From Brevundimonas sp. NIBR10 (GTDB taxonomy: Bacteria; Pseudomonadota; Alphaproteobacteria; Caulobacterales; Caulobacteraceae), in NCBI RefSeq assembly GCF_027912515.1, contig NZ_CP115464.1:1054001-1118000 (forward strand): a stretch of DNA of 64,000 nt, read 5' to 3'. The notes beneath the pieces were generated by a model, which was given only the letters and a program-made list of their open reading frames with translations, did no database searches and had not been told where the DNA came from. Numbering within the stretch: the first letter of the stretch is position 1; the number at the start of each line of letters is the position of its first letter. Below, piece after piece: positions 28,048 through 37,384 of the stretch. Position numbers and translations under genes: made by a program.

Positions 28048-29058
28048 TCAGGCCCCCGGCGTGCGCATCGCCTGATCGGCGGGGACGCCGGCGGTGACGG
28101 GGCGGGGCGCGCCGGCGGTCTCGCCCGGCTTCATGAACTTGACCAGGACGCGCTGGCCGATCAGCAGGGGCGCGTCTCCGGCCGAGACGACGACCTCGAC
28201 CACCCGTTCGTCGGTGCGTTGCGAAGGATCGTCCGAGGCCAGTTTGCGGGCACCGAAGACGGCGGCGCGACGGAGCACGGCGCCGATATAGACCTTGGAC
28301 GGATCGCCCTCGGGGGTGATCTCGACGGCCTGACCGGTGGCGATGTTGGGGATGTCGCTCTCGACGATCTCTGCGCGGGCGATGCGCGGGGCATCGGGCT
28401 CCAGGTCGAACATGGCCGAGACGTTCAGGGTCGAGGCGCCGGCGCCGGGGTTGGCATAGCGGCGGGCGATCCGGCCGTTGGCCGGTGACCGGATGACGGT
28501 CAGTTCCTGATTGTACTGGGCCTGGGCCAGCTGGGCGCGGGCGGTCTGGACGGCGGCCGATTGCGAGCCGAGACGGGCCTGGGCGGTGGCGATGGCGTCG
28601 CGCGCCTGATCCATCCGGGCCCCGGCGACGAAGTTTGTGGCGACCAGCTTCTCGAGACGATCGTATTCGCGCTGGGCGGTGTTGATGTCTACGCGGAGCG
28701 AGGCCAGCTGGCTCTCGGCCTGAGCGACGGCGGCGCGGCTGGACTGGACGGCGAGGCGGGCTTCGTCGTCCTCCTGGCGGGCCAGGATCTGGCCGGCGAC
28801 GACACGGTCGCCTTCCTGGACCAGGACTTCGCGGATGATGCCGCCGCGACGGGCCGCGACCTGGATGATGCCGCCCTCGACATCGACCTTGCCGTTGGCG
28901 ATGGCCGCATAGGGGCTTTCAACCTTGGTGGCGGCGGCCTTCTCGGCCTCGGCCTTCTTCGTCGCGCCAGCCTTCTGGAACATGATGAAGCCGACGACGA
29001 TGACGAGGATCAGCAGGACGCCGATCCAGGTCCATTTGTTCTTGAGGAAGGCGGGCAT
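28048..29058 (-). CDS. HlyD/DevB-type membrane-fusion protein of an ABC exporter
   Basis: A 336-residue periplasmic adaptor. A membrane anchor (about residues 9-28) is followed by a lipoyl/barrel-sandwich part (GGIIQVAARRGGIIREVLVQEGDRV), a long coiled-coil hairpin (about 100-190) and a beta-barrel. The ATG at 29058 was used; the open frame to 29595 upstream is out of frame through the ATPase gene. It is the third gene of the permease-ATPase-adaptor run. No outer-membrane TolC partner is nearby. Substrate is unknown. Confidence 0.88.
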   Translation of the reverse strand: MPAFLKNKWTWIGVLLILVIVVGFIMFQKAGATKKAEAEKAAATKVESPYAAIANGKVDVEGGIIQVAARRGGIIREVLVQEGDRVVAGQILARQEDDEARLAVQSSRAAVAQAESQLASLRVDINTAQREYDRLEKLVATNFVAGARMDQARDAIATAQARLGSQSAAVQTARAQLAQAQYNQELTVIRSPANGRIARRYANPGAGASTLNVSAMFDLEPDAPRIARAEIVESDIPNIATGQAVEITPEGDPSKVYIGAVLRRAAVFGARKLASDDPSQRTDERVVEVVVSAGDAPLLIGQRVLVKFMKPGETAGAPRPVTAGVPADQAMRTPGA

Positions 29059-29090
29059 GATGTCGGTCCTGATGGATCTTTTTGGGCGGT

Positions 29091-29855
29091 TCAGTGAGAG
29101 GCGAGTACGGCGTTGGGATCGGGAATGCGGCGTTCGTCCGAGGCGATGATCCCGTCCTCGATCTTGATCACCCGGTCGGCCCAGGCCTCGAGGCGCGGGT
29201 CGTGGGTCACGCAGATGACGGCGGCTCCGTGTTCGGTGGCGGCGCGGCGCAGCAGCTTGATGACGATCTGGCCGTTCTCGCCGTCCAGCGCCGAGGTCGG
29301 TTCGTCGGCGAACAGGATCTTGGGGTCCTTGGCCAGGGCGCGGGCGATGGCGACGCGCTGCTTCTCGCCGCCCGACAGCAGGGACGGGCGCTGGTTCAGC
29401 CGGTGACCCAGACCCACCTCGACCAAGGCCTCGGTGGCGCGCTTCCTTGCGGCCCCCGCCGACATGCCCTGGAACTTCAGCACGGTCGTTACCTGTTGCA
29501 GGGCGGTCAGGGCCGGGAACAGGTTGAAGCCCTGGAAGATGAAGCCGCAGTGATCCAGGCGGAACTTGTCGATCTTGCCGTTCGACAGCTTCCACAGATC
29601 ATCGACGTCCAGGCAATCGACGCGGCCCTCCTCGGGCTTGAGCAGGCCGGACAGGGCCGCGATCAGGGTGGACTTGCCCGAGCCGGACGGCCCCATGACC
29701 ATGGTCAGGTCGCCGTGCCGCGCATCGAAATCGACGCCTTTCAGGACCTCGACGAAGCCCTTGCCGGACTTGAAGCGCTTGACCAGGGCCTTGGCCTCGA
29801 TGGCGAAATCGCCATGCTTGCCGTGGACTTTCGTGTGCTGGGAAAAATCGGTCAT
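29091..29855 (-). CDS. ABC transporter ATP-binding protein (DevA/MacB/LolD type)
   Basis: A 254-residue ATPase with Walker A GPSGSGKS, Q-loop FIFQGFN, signature LLSGGEKQR, Walker B ILFADEPTSALDG and the switch His in VTHD. It drives the permease encoded immediately upstream, whose stop overlaps its start by four bases. It belongs to the exporter ATPases of the MacB/LolD/DevA group. Confidence 0.92.
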   Translation of the reverse strand: MTDFSQHTKVHGKHGDFAIEAKALVKRFKSGKGFVEVLKGVDFDARHGDLTMVMGPSGSGKSTLIAALSGLLKPEEGRVDCLDVDDLWKLSNGKIDKFRLDHCGFIFQGFNLFPALTALQQVTTVLKFQGMSAGAARKRATEALVEVGLGHRLNQRPSLLSGGEKQRVAIARALAKDPKILFADEPTSALDGENGQIVIKLLRRAATEHGAAVICVTHDPRLEAWADRVIKIEDGIIASDERRIPDPNAVLASH

Positions 29856-31033
29856 CGCAGCAGGTCCGCCGGTTGGCTCTTCTTAAGGACGCCCATGGAC
29901 AGCAGGCCCGATACCATGGCGATGATGACCAGCCCCCCGCCGACGACGATCAGCAGGACCGGCGGCAGGGCGATGATCACCGCATTGGCCATGGCCAGCA
30001 GGGACACAAGATAGGTCAGGCCGATGGCGGCCATGACCCCCACGATTCCGACCCAGAAGCTGAGCTCCATCACGATCCGGTTCAGCGAGCCCATGCCGAC
30101 GCCGAGCGCCCGCAGCGAGGCGAACTCCTTGATGTTGGCCAGGATCGCCCCTTGCAGGGTTTGCCAGGTGATGGCGATGCCGATGATGGTGCCCAGCACC
30201 ACGCAGCCGCCGATGATGATCACAAGGATGCCTTCCTCGAACATGGCGCCGGCGTTGGCGTCGGCCAGTTCCTGGCGCGTCCAGGCCTTCCACTTGCCGT
30301 CGCCCATCTGGTTCAGCTGACCGGCGACGACCTGGGCGCGGGCCGGATCGCGCAGCTTGATCATCAGGGGGCCGACGCGGGGTCCGGTATCGGCCTGACC
30401 CAGCATCCGCAGGGTGTCGCGCGACATCACGATGTTGGACTGCATCATGTTGGGATAGCCGCGCAGGATGGCGACGACCGTCACCGTCTGGCCGTTGTAC
30501 ATGGCCTTGTCGCCCAGTTTGACGCCCAAGGGCTTCAGCGCCGTCTCGTCGATCGCAACCGTATAGGGCTGGCGCAGGGCGTCGATCAGGTCCTGGGAAT
30601 AGTCGGTCGGAATGGTCACCGCGCCCGGGGTGGTGTCGATGATCGAGGCTTGGACGAACTGCTGGCGCGGGGCGCCCTGTTTGGCGCGGTCGGCCTGGCT
30701 CATCGTCGGATCGATGTCCTTGATCGACTGGAACGAGCCGCCGGCTCCGTCCAGCGGCTGAACCTCGACCACGTCGGGATGGTTGTAGGCGAGCGGGATG
30801 AACCGGCGCGGCACGCCCGAGGGTCCGCCCATCAGCGACTTGGCGCCGGGCTGCATGATGATGATGTCGGCGCTCGACCGCTCGATCGTGGCGGTAAAGC
30901 CCTTGCCGATGCCGATGAAGACACCGGTCATGGCCAGGACCAGCAGGCCGGACAAGGCGAGCGCCATGACGGCGGCCATATAGCGGCGCCACTCATAGAG
31001 CAGCGTGGACAGTGCGAGCGACAAGATGTTCAA
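29852..31033 (-). CDS. ABC transporter permease (DevC/MacB-type, FtsX fold)
   Basis: A 393-residue permease with one N-terminal helix (about 18-40), a large periplasmic MacB-type domain (about 45-265) and three C-terminal helices (about 270-380, FtsX-like). This is the DevC/LolC layout. It is the first gene of a three-gene exporter (permease, ATPase, adaptor), read away from the S46 peptidase genes. Confidence 0.9.
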   Translation of the reverse strand: MNILSLALSTLLYEWRRYMAAVMALALSGLLVLAMTGVFIGIGKGFTATIERSSADIIIMQPGAKSLMGGPSGVPRRFIPLAYNHPDVVEVQPLDGAGGSFQSIKDIDPTMSQADRAKQGAPRQQFVQASIIDTTPGAVTIPTDYSQDLIDALRQPYTVAIDETALKPLGVKLGDKAMYNGQTVTVVAILRGYPNMMQSNIVMSRDTLRMLGQADTGPRVGPLMIKLRDPARAQVVAGQLNQMGDGKWKAWTRQELADANAGAMFEEGILVIIIGGCVVLGTIIGIAITWQTLQGAILANIKEFASLRALGVGMGSLNRIVMELSFWVGIVGVMAAIGLTYLVSLLAMANAVIIALPPVLLIVVGGGLVIIAMVSGLLSMGVLKKSQPADLLR

Positions 31034-31169
31034 CCCCGAGTGTTGGCCCTATCTGACGACGGCGTTCGCCGGGGTCGAGTTAAATCGGGGTAAGGGTTCG
31101 AAGGCGGGCATGGACGGGGCCGGACGATGGGGATAGCAATCCGCGTCCCCTTTCGGAGTTCGTTCCAAA

Positions 31170-33251
31170 ATGTCGCTTCGTCTTAACGTCTCGCTTCTTG
31201 CGTCGGCCGCGTCCGCCGCCGTCCTGTCCGTCGCCGCCAGCCCCGCCAAGGCTGATGAAGGCATGTGGACCTTCGACAATTTCCCGATCCAGACCGTCAA
31301 CGACAAATACGGCACCCGCATCGATCAGGCCTGGCTGGACCGGGTCCGCAACGCCGCCGTGCGCCTGAACGGCTGCTCGGCCTCGCTGGTGTCGGGCGAG
31401 GGCCTGGTGCTGACCAACCACCACTGCATCGTCCAGTGCGTGCAGGACCTGTCCACGGCCGAGAAGGACTACGTCAAGGACGGCTTCATGGTCGCCACCC
31501 GCGCCGAGGAGCGTGAGTGCGTCGGCCAGACCGCCGAGATCCTGACCGACATCACCGACGTGACCGACCAGGTGCTGGCGGCCGGTGCGGGCCTGGAAGG
31601 CGCCGCCTTCGTCCAGGCCCGGGGCGCCGCGACCACCGCCATTGAGGACGCGGCCTGCACCTCCAAGGAAACCGAGACCTGCCAGGTCATCAGCTTCTAT
31701 CGGGGCGGTCGCTACGCCCTGTACAAGTTCCGCAAATACGAGGACGTCCGGCTGGCCTTCGCGCCCGAGTTCCAGGCGGCCTTCTTCGGCGGCGACCCCG
31801 ACAACTTCAACTTCCCCCGCTACGCCCTGGATGCCGGTTTCCTGCGCATCTACGAGGACGGCAAGCCGGTGGTGACGCCGAACCACCTGACCTGGAATCC
31901 GGCTCCGCCCAAGGAAGGCGATCCCGTCTTCGTCGCCGGCAATCCGGGCTCGACCTCGCGCCTGCTGACCATCTCGCAGCTCGAGCGTCTGCGCGACCAG
32001 CAGCTGCCCGTCACCCTGATCCAGGGCTCGGAACTGCGCGGCCGGATCCAGGAGTATGCGACGACCTCGGAAGAGGCCAAGCGCGTCTCGGTCGATCCCC
32101 TGTTCGGTCTCGAGAACTCCTTCAAGGTCTGGTACGGCCAGCAGGGGGCCCTGACCGACCCCGCTTTCCTCGGCAAGAAGCGCGAGGAAGAGGCCGAGCT
32201 GCGCCAGCGCGTCGCCGCCGATCCCGCCATCGCCGCCCGGATCGGCGATCCCTGGGGCGACCTGGAAAAGGTCCAGTCGGCCGCGCGTGACCTGTACCTG
32301 CCCTACCGCCAGCTCGAGGCCTCGGCCGGCGGCGGTTCGACCCTGTACAACTATGCCCGCGCCATCGTCCGCACCGCCAAGGAACGGGCCAAGCCCGTCG
32401 CCGAGCGCCGCGCCGGTTACACCGACGCCGCCATCGCCCAGACCGGTCGCCGCCTGGCCGAGGTCACCCCGATCGACGCCGGTCTGGAGGAGATCTACCT
32501 GACCCACTGGCTGCTGAAGACCCGCGAATACCTGACCGTCGACAACGCCCAGGTGAAGGCCATGCTGGGCAAGGACGCGCCCGCCGCCATCGCCGACCGC
32601 GTGGTGACCGGCACGAAGCTGAACGATCCGGCCGAGCGCGCCCGCCTGTTCGCCATGACGCCCGAACAACTGGCCGCCTCGGGCGACCCGTTGATCGCCT
32701 TCGTGATGGCCAATGACGACGCGGCCCAGGCCGTCCGCGCCCAGTGGGACTCGGCGGTCAACGGCCCGACCGCCAAGGCCGCCGAGAAGATCGCTCAGGC
32801 CCGCTTCGCGGTCTATGGATCGAACCTGTATCCGGACGCGACCTTCTCCCTGCGTCTGTCCTACGGGGCGGTCGAGGGCTGGACCTATCGCGGCGTCACC
32901 GTGCCGCCCTTCACCTACATGGGCGGGCTGTACGAGCGGGCCACGGGATCGGAGCCGTTCAACGCCGCCGCCGCCTTCGTCGCCGCCGAGGACAAGGTGA
33001 ACAAGGAGACCGTCTACGACTTCGTCTCGACCAACGACATCATCGGCGGCAACTCGGGCTCGCCCGTGATCAACGCGGCCGGCGAAGTCATCGGCGCGGC
33101 CTTCGACGGCAACATCCACTCGCTGGGCGGGTCGTACGGCTATGACGGCACGCTGAATCGCACGGTGACGGTCTCCACCGCCGCCATCACCGAGGCGCTG
33201 CGCAACATCTATGATCAGCCGCGTCTGCTGGCCGAGCTGGGGGTGCGCTAA
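31170..33251 (+). CDS. S46-family dipeptidyl-peptidase (DPP7-like), copy 1
   Basis: A 693-residue secreted serine peptidase. After a signal peptide (about 1-28, ending AKA) comes the family opening GMWTFDNFP. The catalytic His is in TNHHC (about residue 85) and the nucleophile Ser in GGNSGSPV (about 629). Eighteen residues after the Ser is Gly, as in DPP7, which prefers hydrophobic P1 residues (DPP11 has Arg there). It probably releases dipeptides in the periplasm for amino-acid supply. A paralogue follows in tandem. Confidence 0.93.
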   Translation: MSLRLNVSLLASAASAAVLSVAASPAKADEGMWTFDNFPIQTVNDKYGTRIDQAWLDRVRNAAVRLNGCSASLVSGEGLVLTNHHCIVQCVQDLSTAEKDYVKDGFMVATRAEERECVGQTAEILTDITDVTDQVLAAGAGLEGAAFVQARGAATTAIEDAACTSKETETCQVISFYRGGRYALYKFRKYEDVRLAFAPEFQAAFFGGDPDNFNFPRYALDAGFLRIYEDGKPVVTPNHLTWNPAPPKEGDPVFVAGNPGSTSRLLTISQLERLRDQQLPVTLIQGSELRGRIQEYATTSEEAKRVSVDPLFGLENSFKVWYGQQGALTDPAFLGKKREEEAELRQRVAADPAIAARIGDPWGDLEKVQSAARDLYLPYRQLEASAGGGSTLYNYARAIVRTAKERAKPVAERRAGYTDAAIAQTGRRLAEVTPIDAGLEEIYLTHWLLKTREYLTVDNAQVKAMLGKDAPAAIADRVVTGTKLNDPAERARLFAMTPEQLAASGDPLIAFVMANDDAAQAVRAQWDSAVNGPTAKAAEKIAQARFAVYGSNLYPDATFSLRLSYGAVEGWTYRGVTVPPFTYMGGLYERATGSEPFNAAAAFVAAEDKVNKETVYDFVSTNDIIGGNSGSPVINAAGEVIGAAFDGNIHSLGGSYGYDGTLNRTVTVSTAAITEALRNIYDQPRLLAELGVR

Positions 33252-33255
33252 TCTT

Positions 33256-33430
33256 CCTTCTCCCCTTGCGGGAGAAGGTGGCGCGCGAAGCGTGACGGAT
33301 GAGGGGTCGCACCGGTCTTGCCGGTCGGCCCCTTTGTCTTTCATGGTGCGCGCCTAGATCACGTCCTCGTCGGCGTGACCCCTCATCCGTCAGCCTTCGG
33401 CTGCCACCTTCTCCCGCAAGGGGAGAAGGG
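33256..33430. repeat. Long imperfect inverted repeat between the two S46 genes
   Basis: The left arm (33256-33309) and right arm (33376-33430) are complementary over about 55 bases apart from a variable block of ten. Each arm contains its own short hairpin (CTCCC...GGGAG). The arms read CCTTCTCCCC...GACGGATGAGGGGTC and the reverse. It fills the 190-base gap, and related arms occur before lysA. The right arm ends about 12 bases before the second gene's start. Confidence 0.8.
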
Positions 33431-33442
33431 AAGGAGTATTCG

Positions 33443-35500
33443 ATGCGTCTCACCCTCTCCGCCTCCCTCGCCGTCCTCGCCTTCGCCGCCGCGTCCTCGG
33501 CCAGCGCCGAAGAGGGCATGTGGACCTTCGACAACTTCCCGATCGCGCAGGCCAACGCCACGCTCGGCACGACGATCGATCAGGCCTTCCTCGACCGGGT
33601 GCGGCTGTCGTCGGTGCGGTTCGGGGGGTGTTCGGCGGGGATCGTGTCGGACGCCGGTCTGGTCATGACCAACAACCACTGCGTCGCGACCTGCGTGGCC
33701 AATCTGTCGACGCAGGCGGTCAACTACGCCGAGACCGGTTTCACCCCGAAAGCGCGCGACGAAGAGGTCAAATGCCCGGGCGCGACCGCCGAGGTCCTGA
33801 CCGACATCGCCGACGTGACGGAGCGGATGCACAAGGCCGGCGAAGGCCTGTCGGGGTCCGCCTTCACCCGTTCCCGCGACGCCGAGGCCGGGCGGATCGA
33901 GAGCGAGGCCTGTGGGCCTGCCACCGACAAACGGTGCCAGGTCGTCAGCCTGTACCGGGGCGGTCAGTTCAAGCTCTATACCTATCGCAAATATAGCGAC
34001 GTCCGCCTGGCCTTTGCACCCGAGGACCGGGCCGCGACCTTCGGTGGCGATCTGGACAACTTCTCCTTCCCGCGCTTCGCCATCGATGCGGCCTTCATCC
34101 GGCTGTACGAGAACGACGCCCCCGCTTCGACCCCGACCCATTTCGTCTGGAAGGCCGACAAGCCGGTCGAGGGCACGCCCGTCTTCGTCTCCGGCAGCCC
34201 CGGCGCGACCCAGCGGCTGCTGACCCAGGACCAGCTGATGACGATCCGCGACGTCGTCCTGCCGATGGATCAGTTGATCGCGTCCGAACTGCGCGGCCGG
34301 CTGATTCGCTATTCCGAAGAGGGCGAGCGTCAGGTCTTCGAGGCGATGGACCCCATCGTCGGCCTGGAGAACACCTACAAGCGCGGTCTGGGCCGGATGC
34401 GGGCGCTGACCGATCCAGGCTTCATGGCGGCCCGGGTCGCCGCCGAGACCGATTTCCGCTCCAAGGCGGGCGATCGGGTCTTCGCCGACCTGTCCGCCAT
34501 CCAGCCGACCCTGCGCGAACTCTACCCAGCCATGGCGCTGCTGGAAGGCGGCACCGGTGTCGGCACCACCCCGGTCGCGGGCGGATCACAGCTGTTCGCC
34601 TGGGCGCGGACCATCGTGCGCGGAGCCCAGGAACGGGCCAAACCCTCGGCCGAGCGCCTGCCTGAGTTCGGCGACGCGCGCCTGTCGGCGGCCCAGACCG
34701 CGCTGTTCGCCAACCGGCCGGTCTATCCGGGGCTGGAACAGGTCCGGATGGAATGGTGGCTGTCGAAGACCCGAGAATGGCTGACCGTCGACCACCCCTA
34801 TATCCCCGCCCTGCTGGGCAAGGAATCGCCTGAGCAGCGGTCGGCGCGCCTGATCGAGGGCACGAAACTGGCCGATCCCGCGGTGCGTCGCGCGCTGTGG
34901 GAGGGCGGTCTGTCCGCCGTCGAGGCGTCGGACGATCCGCTGATCCAGTATCTGCTGGCGGTCCAGGAGCCGACCCGTGCCGTTCGCACCGAATGGGAGG
35001 AGAAGGTCCAGGCCCCGACCGACCGCGCTTCCGAACAGCTCGCCGCCGCACGTTTCGCGGCCTATGGCGACGCGGTCTATCCGGATGCGACCGGGACGCT
35101 GCGGCTGACCTACGGACTGATCGAGGGCTCGGACGTGCCCGGTCAGCGCTGGGGGCCCTTCACCACCTTCGCCGGCCTGTGGGACCGGGCCACCGGCGCT
35201 CCGCCGTTCGATGTCGCGCCGAAGCTGCTGGCCGCGAAGGACCGGATCGCGGGCGACACCGTGATCAACATGACCGTCTCGTCCGACACCATCGGCGGCT
35301 CGTCGGGCTCGCCCGTGGTCACGGCGGCGGGCGAGATCGTCGGCGCGAACTTCGATTCCACCGTCCTGACCCAGAGGAACGCCTACGGCTATGACCGCAA
35401 CGTCAACCGCAGCGTGATCGTCACGACCGGCGCGGTGACCACGGCGCTCCGCGACGTCTACGGCATGGACGGGCTGGTGGCGGAGCTGGGCGTCCGGTGA
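33443..35500 (+). CDS. S46-family dipeptidyl-peptidase, copy 2
   Basis: A 685-residue paralogue of the preceding gene with a signal peptide (about 1-22), GMWTFDNFP, the catalytic His in TNNHC (about 79) and the Ser in GGSSGSPV (about 621). The S1-pocket position 18 residues after the Ser is Ser (NFDS), neither the Gly of DPP7 nor the Arg of DPP11, so its P1 preference may differ. The ATG at 33443 follows GGGAAGGAG; the frame opens at 33299 only across the inverted repeat. Its stop overlaps the GNAT start by four bases. Confidence 0.93.
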   Translation: MRLTLSASLAVLAFAAASSASAEEGMWTFDNFPIAQANATLGTTIDQAFLDRVRLSSVRFGGCSAGIVSDAGLVMTNNHCVATCVANLSTQAVNYAETGFTPKARDEEVKCPGATAEVLTDIADVTERMHKAGEGLSGSAFTRSRDAEAGRIESEACGPATDKRCQVVSLYRGGQFKLYTYRKYSDVRLAFAPEDRAATFGGDLDNFSFPRFAIDAAFIRLYENDAPASTPTHFVWKADKPVEGTPVFVSGSPGATQRLLTQDQLMTIRDVVLPMDQLIASELRGRLIRYSEEGERQVFEAMDPIVGLENTYKRGLGRMRALTDPGFMAARVAAETDFRSKAGDRVFADLSAIQPTLRELYPAMALLEGGTGVGTTPVAGGSQLFAWARTIVRGAQERAKPSAERLPEFGDARLSAAQTALFANRPVYPGLEQVRMEWWLSKTREWLTVDHPYIPALLGKESPEQRSARLIEGTKLADPAVRRALWEGGLSAVEASDDPLIQYLLAVQEPTRAVRTEWEEKVQAPTDRASEQLAAARFAAYGDAVYPDATGTLRLTYGLIEGSDVPGQRWGPFTTFAGLWDRATGAPPFDVAPKLLAAKDRIAGDTVINMTVSSDTIGGSSGSPVVTAAGEIVGANFDSTVLTQRNAYGYDRNVNRSVIVTTGAVTTALRDVYGMDGLVAELGVR

Positions 35501-36021
35501 GCCTCGGCCTGCGTCCCGCGACAGCCGAGGACATCCCGGCGCTCCACGCCCTGATCGAGCGCGGGTATCGCGGCGAGTCGGCCAAGAAGGGCTGGACCCA
35601 CGAGGCGGACCTGCTGGGCGGCCAGAGAACCAGTGCGGAGGAACTGTCCGGCATCGTCGCCGACCCGGACCAGGTGATCCTGCTGGCCCTGTCCGGCGGC
35701 GTCCTGATCGGCTGCGTGCGGGTGATGCGGCAGGGAGACGGATCGGCGTATCTGGGGATGCTGACCGTCGATCCGGTGCGTCAGGCGGGGGGCATGGGCC
35801 GCACCCTGCTGGAGGCCGCCGAAGCCGAGGCGCGAACCCGGTTCGGCGTCGGCCGGATGGAGATGACGGTGATCTCGACCCGATCGGAGCTGATCGCCTG
35901 GTATGAACGGCGCGGCTATCGCCTGACCGGCCGGACCGCGCCCTTTCCCGCCGAGGTTCAGAACTTCGGTGACCTGCCGCCCCAAACGCTGGAGTTTGTG
36001 GTCATGGACAGGGCCCTATAG
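35497..36021 (+). CDS. GNAT-family N-acetyltransferase
   Basis: A 174-residue GNAT protein with a GTG start that overlaps the S46 stop (GTGA). The acetyl-CoA-binding motif A region is LTVDPVRQAGGMGRTLLEAAEAEA, and a Tyr-bearing motif B follows (AWYERRGYRLTG). Coupling to a peptidase gene suggests modification of peptides or amino acids, but this is inference. It converges with pgsA and the two coding regions overlap by six bases. Confidence 0.88.
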   Translation: MSLGLRPATAEDIPALHALIERGYRGESAKKGWTHEADLLGGQRTSAEELSGIVADPDQVILLALSGGVLIGCVRVMRQGDGSAYLGMLTVDPVRQAGGMGRTLLEAAEAEARTRFGVGRMEMTVISTRSELIAWYERRGYRLTGRTAPFPAEVQNFGDLPPQTLEFVVMDRAL

Positions 36022-36672
36022 GGGCTCGAACGACTTTTCCTCGGGCGGATTCAGCTGGGTCTTGGCCTTGGCGAAATACTGCCAGCCGGTCCACAGGGTG
36101 ACAATCGCCGCAGCCCAGATCAGGTAGTCGGCGAACTGCTGGAACCACACCAGATAGTCGAAGTCCCAGCCGAAACCGTCCCAGTTGCGGGCCAGCAGTT
36201 GCGCGCCCAGGGCCACCAGTTGGAGGGTCGTCTTCCACTTGGCCAGCAGGGTGACCTCCAGCTTGACCTTGCCGGCCGTGGTCTCGCGCAGGGCCGAAAC
36301 CGCGAACTCCCGGAACAGGATCAGGCCGCAGGGAATGGCGATCTGGGGCACGCTGCCGCTGGTCAGAACGCCCAGGATGGCTCCGGTGACCAGGATCTTG
36401 TCGGCGATCGGATCCAGGATCGCGCCCCACCGGGTCGTGGCATTCCAGCGCCGGGCCAGATAGCCGTCGATCCAGTCGGTCGAGGCCGCCACCACGAAGA
36501 TCCAGAACGCCGCCCGGTACAGGCCGAACTGATCCTCCGGGCTCAGATAGGCCGACAGATAGGGCAAGCCCCCCGTCGCGCCCGCCAGGATCAGGAACAT
36601 CACCACCCCGGCGACCAGACGCAGGCCGGTCAGGATGTTGGGGATGGGGTTGGCGTGGGGATTGGGGTTCAT
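36016..36672 (-). CDS. pgsA: CDP-diacylglycerol-glycerol-3-phosphate 3-phosphatidyltransferase
   Basis: This 218-residue membrane enzyme makes phosphatidylglycerophosphate, the precursor of phosphatidylglycerol and cardiolipin. The CDP-alcohol phosphotransferase motif DG-x2-AR-x8-G-x3-D-x3-D is present (DGYLARRWNATTRWGAILD then PIAD). Several membrane helices are visible. The ATG at 36672 overlaps the toxin-gene stop by four bases. It is expected to be essential, so its expression seems tied to the TA operon or to a promoter inside it. Confidence 0.93.
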   Translation of the reverse strand: MNPNPHANPIPNILTGLRLVAGVVMFLILAGATGGLPYLSAYLSPEDQFGLYRAAFWIFVVAASTDWIDGYLARRWNATTRWGAILDPIADKILVTGAILGVLTSGSVPQIAIPCGLILFREFAVSALRETTAGKVKLEVTLLAKWKTTLQLVALGAQLLARNWDGFGWDFDYLVWFQQFADYLIWAAAIVTLWTGWQYFAKAKTQLNPPEEKSFEPL

Positions 36673-37133
36673 GTGTTCGGTCCGGGCGAGGCTTCCAGCA
36701 ATGAAGCCAGCAAGGGGTGAAGCTGTTCCGCGAACGGATTGGCAATCGTCACGCCGCGATAAAGGAAGCCTTCGTGCATGTCTTCGGAAAGCAGCAGATG
36801 ACACCCGGCTTCTGCGGCCGTGCAGAGGATCAGAGCGTCCCAGATCTGAAATTCATGCTCGTGGGCCAACCGAAGGGCGGCGGAGAAGGTCGCTGGCGTA
36901 TAGGTCGCCAGATCCAGGGCCTGAATCCATTCATCAACGACGTCTGCGGCTTCGGCGCGCGACCGACGATCCTTCCGGGTGAGCACGTTGAACAGTTCTC
37001 CGGCGACCTGACTCGGAAGAACGACATCGACGGCGTCCATGGCGGCCATGATCCGGTTGGCCCGGTCGCGCCGTTCGACGTCATTCACCCCGGCGGCGTA
37101 GGCGAGGACATTCGTGTCGAGCGCGACCTTCAC
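36669..37133 (-). CDS. VapC-type PIN-domain toxin
   Basis: A 154-residue PIN-domain ribonuclease. Acidic residues lie in LDTNVLAYA, VAGELFNVL, IWDALILCTA and LLSEDM, the four-residue metal site of VapC toxins that cleave RNA. The start overlaps the antitoxin stop by four bases, and the stop overlaps the pgsA start by four. No truncation is seen. Confidence 0.88.
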   Translation of the reverse strand: MKVALDTNVLAYAAGVNDVERRDRANRIMAAMDAVDVVLPSQVAGELFNVLTRKDRRSRAEAADVVDEWIQALDLATYTPATFSAALRLAHEHEFQIWDALILCTAAEAGCHLLLSEDMHEGFLYRGVTIANPFAEQLHPLLASLLEASPGPNT

Positions 37134-37375
37134 TCGTAGCCGTCGTCACGCGTGACGCGGCCGAGGTTCCGTGCGGGTTCCCGCGCCAGCCGCTCAAGCA
37201 GGGCCCGCATCCGGCGATTACGCTCGATACGGTCAGCCTCATCGACTGTCATCGGAACAAACTTTGCGACCGGCTTGCCACGCGAGGTCACGATATAGGT
37301 CTCGCCGCCCGCGACCTCGTTCAGGACGCGCGAGAACTCGCGGTTGGCGTCGGTAGCGGAGATGGAGCGTTCCAT
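37130..37375 (-). CDS. Phd/YefM-type antitoxin
   Basis: An 81-residue antitoxin. The N-terminal Phd/YefM fold (SATDANREFSRVLNEVAGGETYIVTSRGKPVAKFVP) binds DNA, and the Arg-rich C-terminal tail would bind the toxin. The ATG at 37375 was chosen because an operator-like palindrome overlaps the other in-frame ATG at 37393. It probably represses its own operon together with the toxin. Confidence 0.86.
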   Translation of the reverse strand: MERSISATDANREFSRVLNEVAGGETYIVTSRGKPVAKFVPMTVDEADRIERNRRMRALLERLAREPARNLGRVTRDDGYE

Positions 37376-37384
37376 CCCGCGAAT

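Noticed and set aside
31080..33344. A 754-codon minus-strand frame across the first S46 gene.
   Set aside because: It is the antisense shadow of a real gene with a signal peptide and catalytic motifs on the plus strand.
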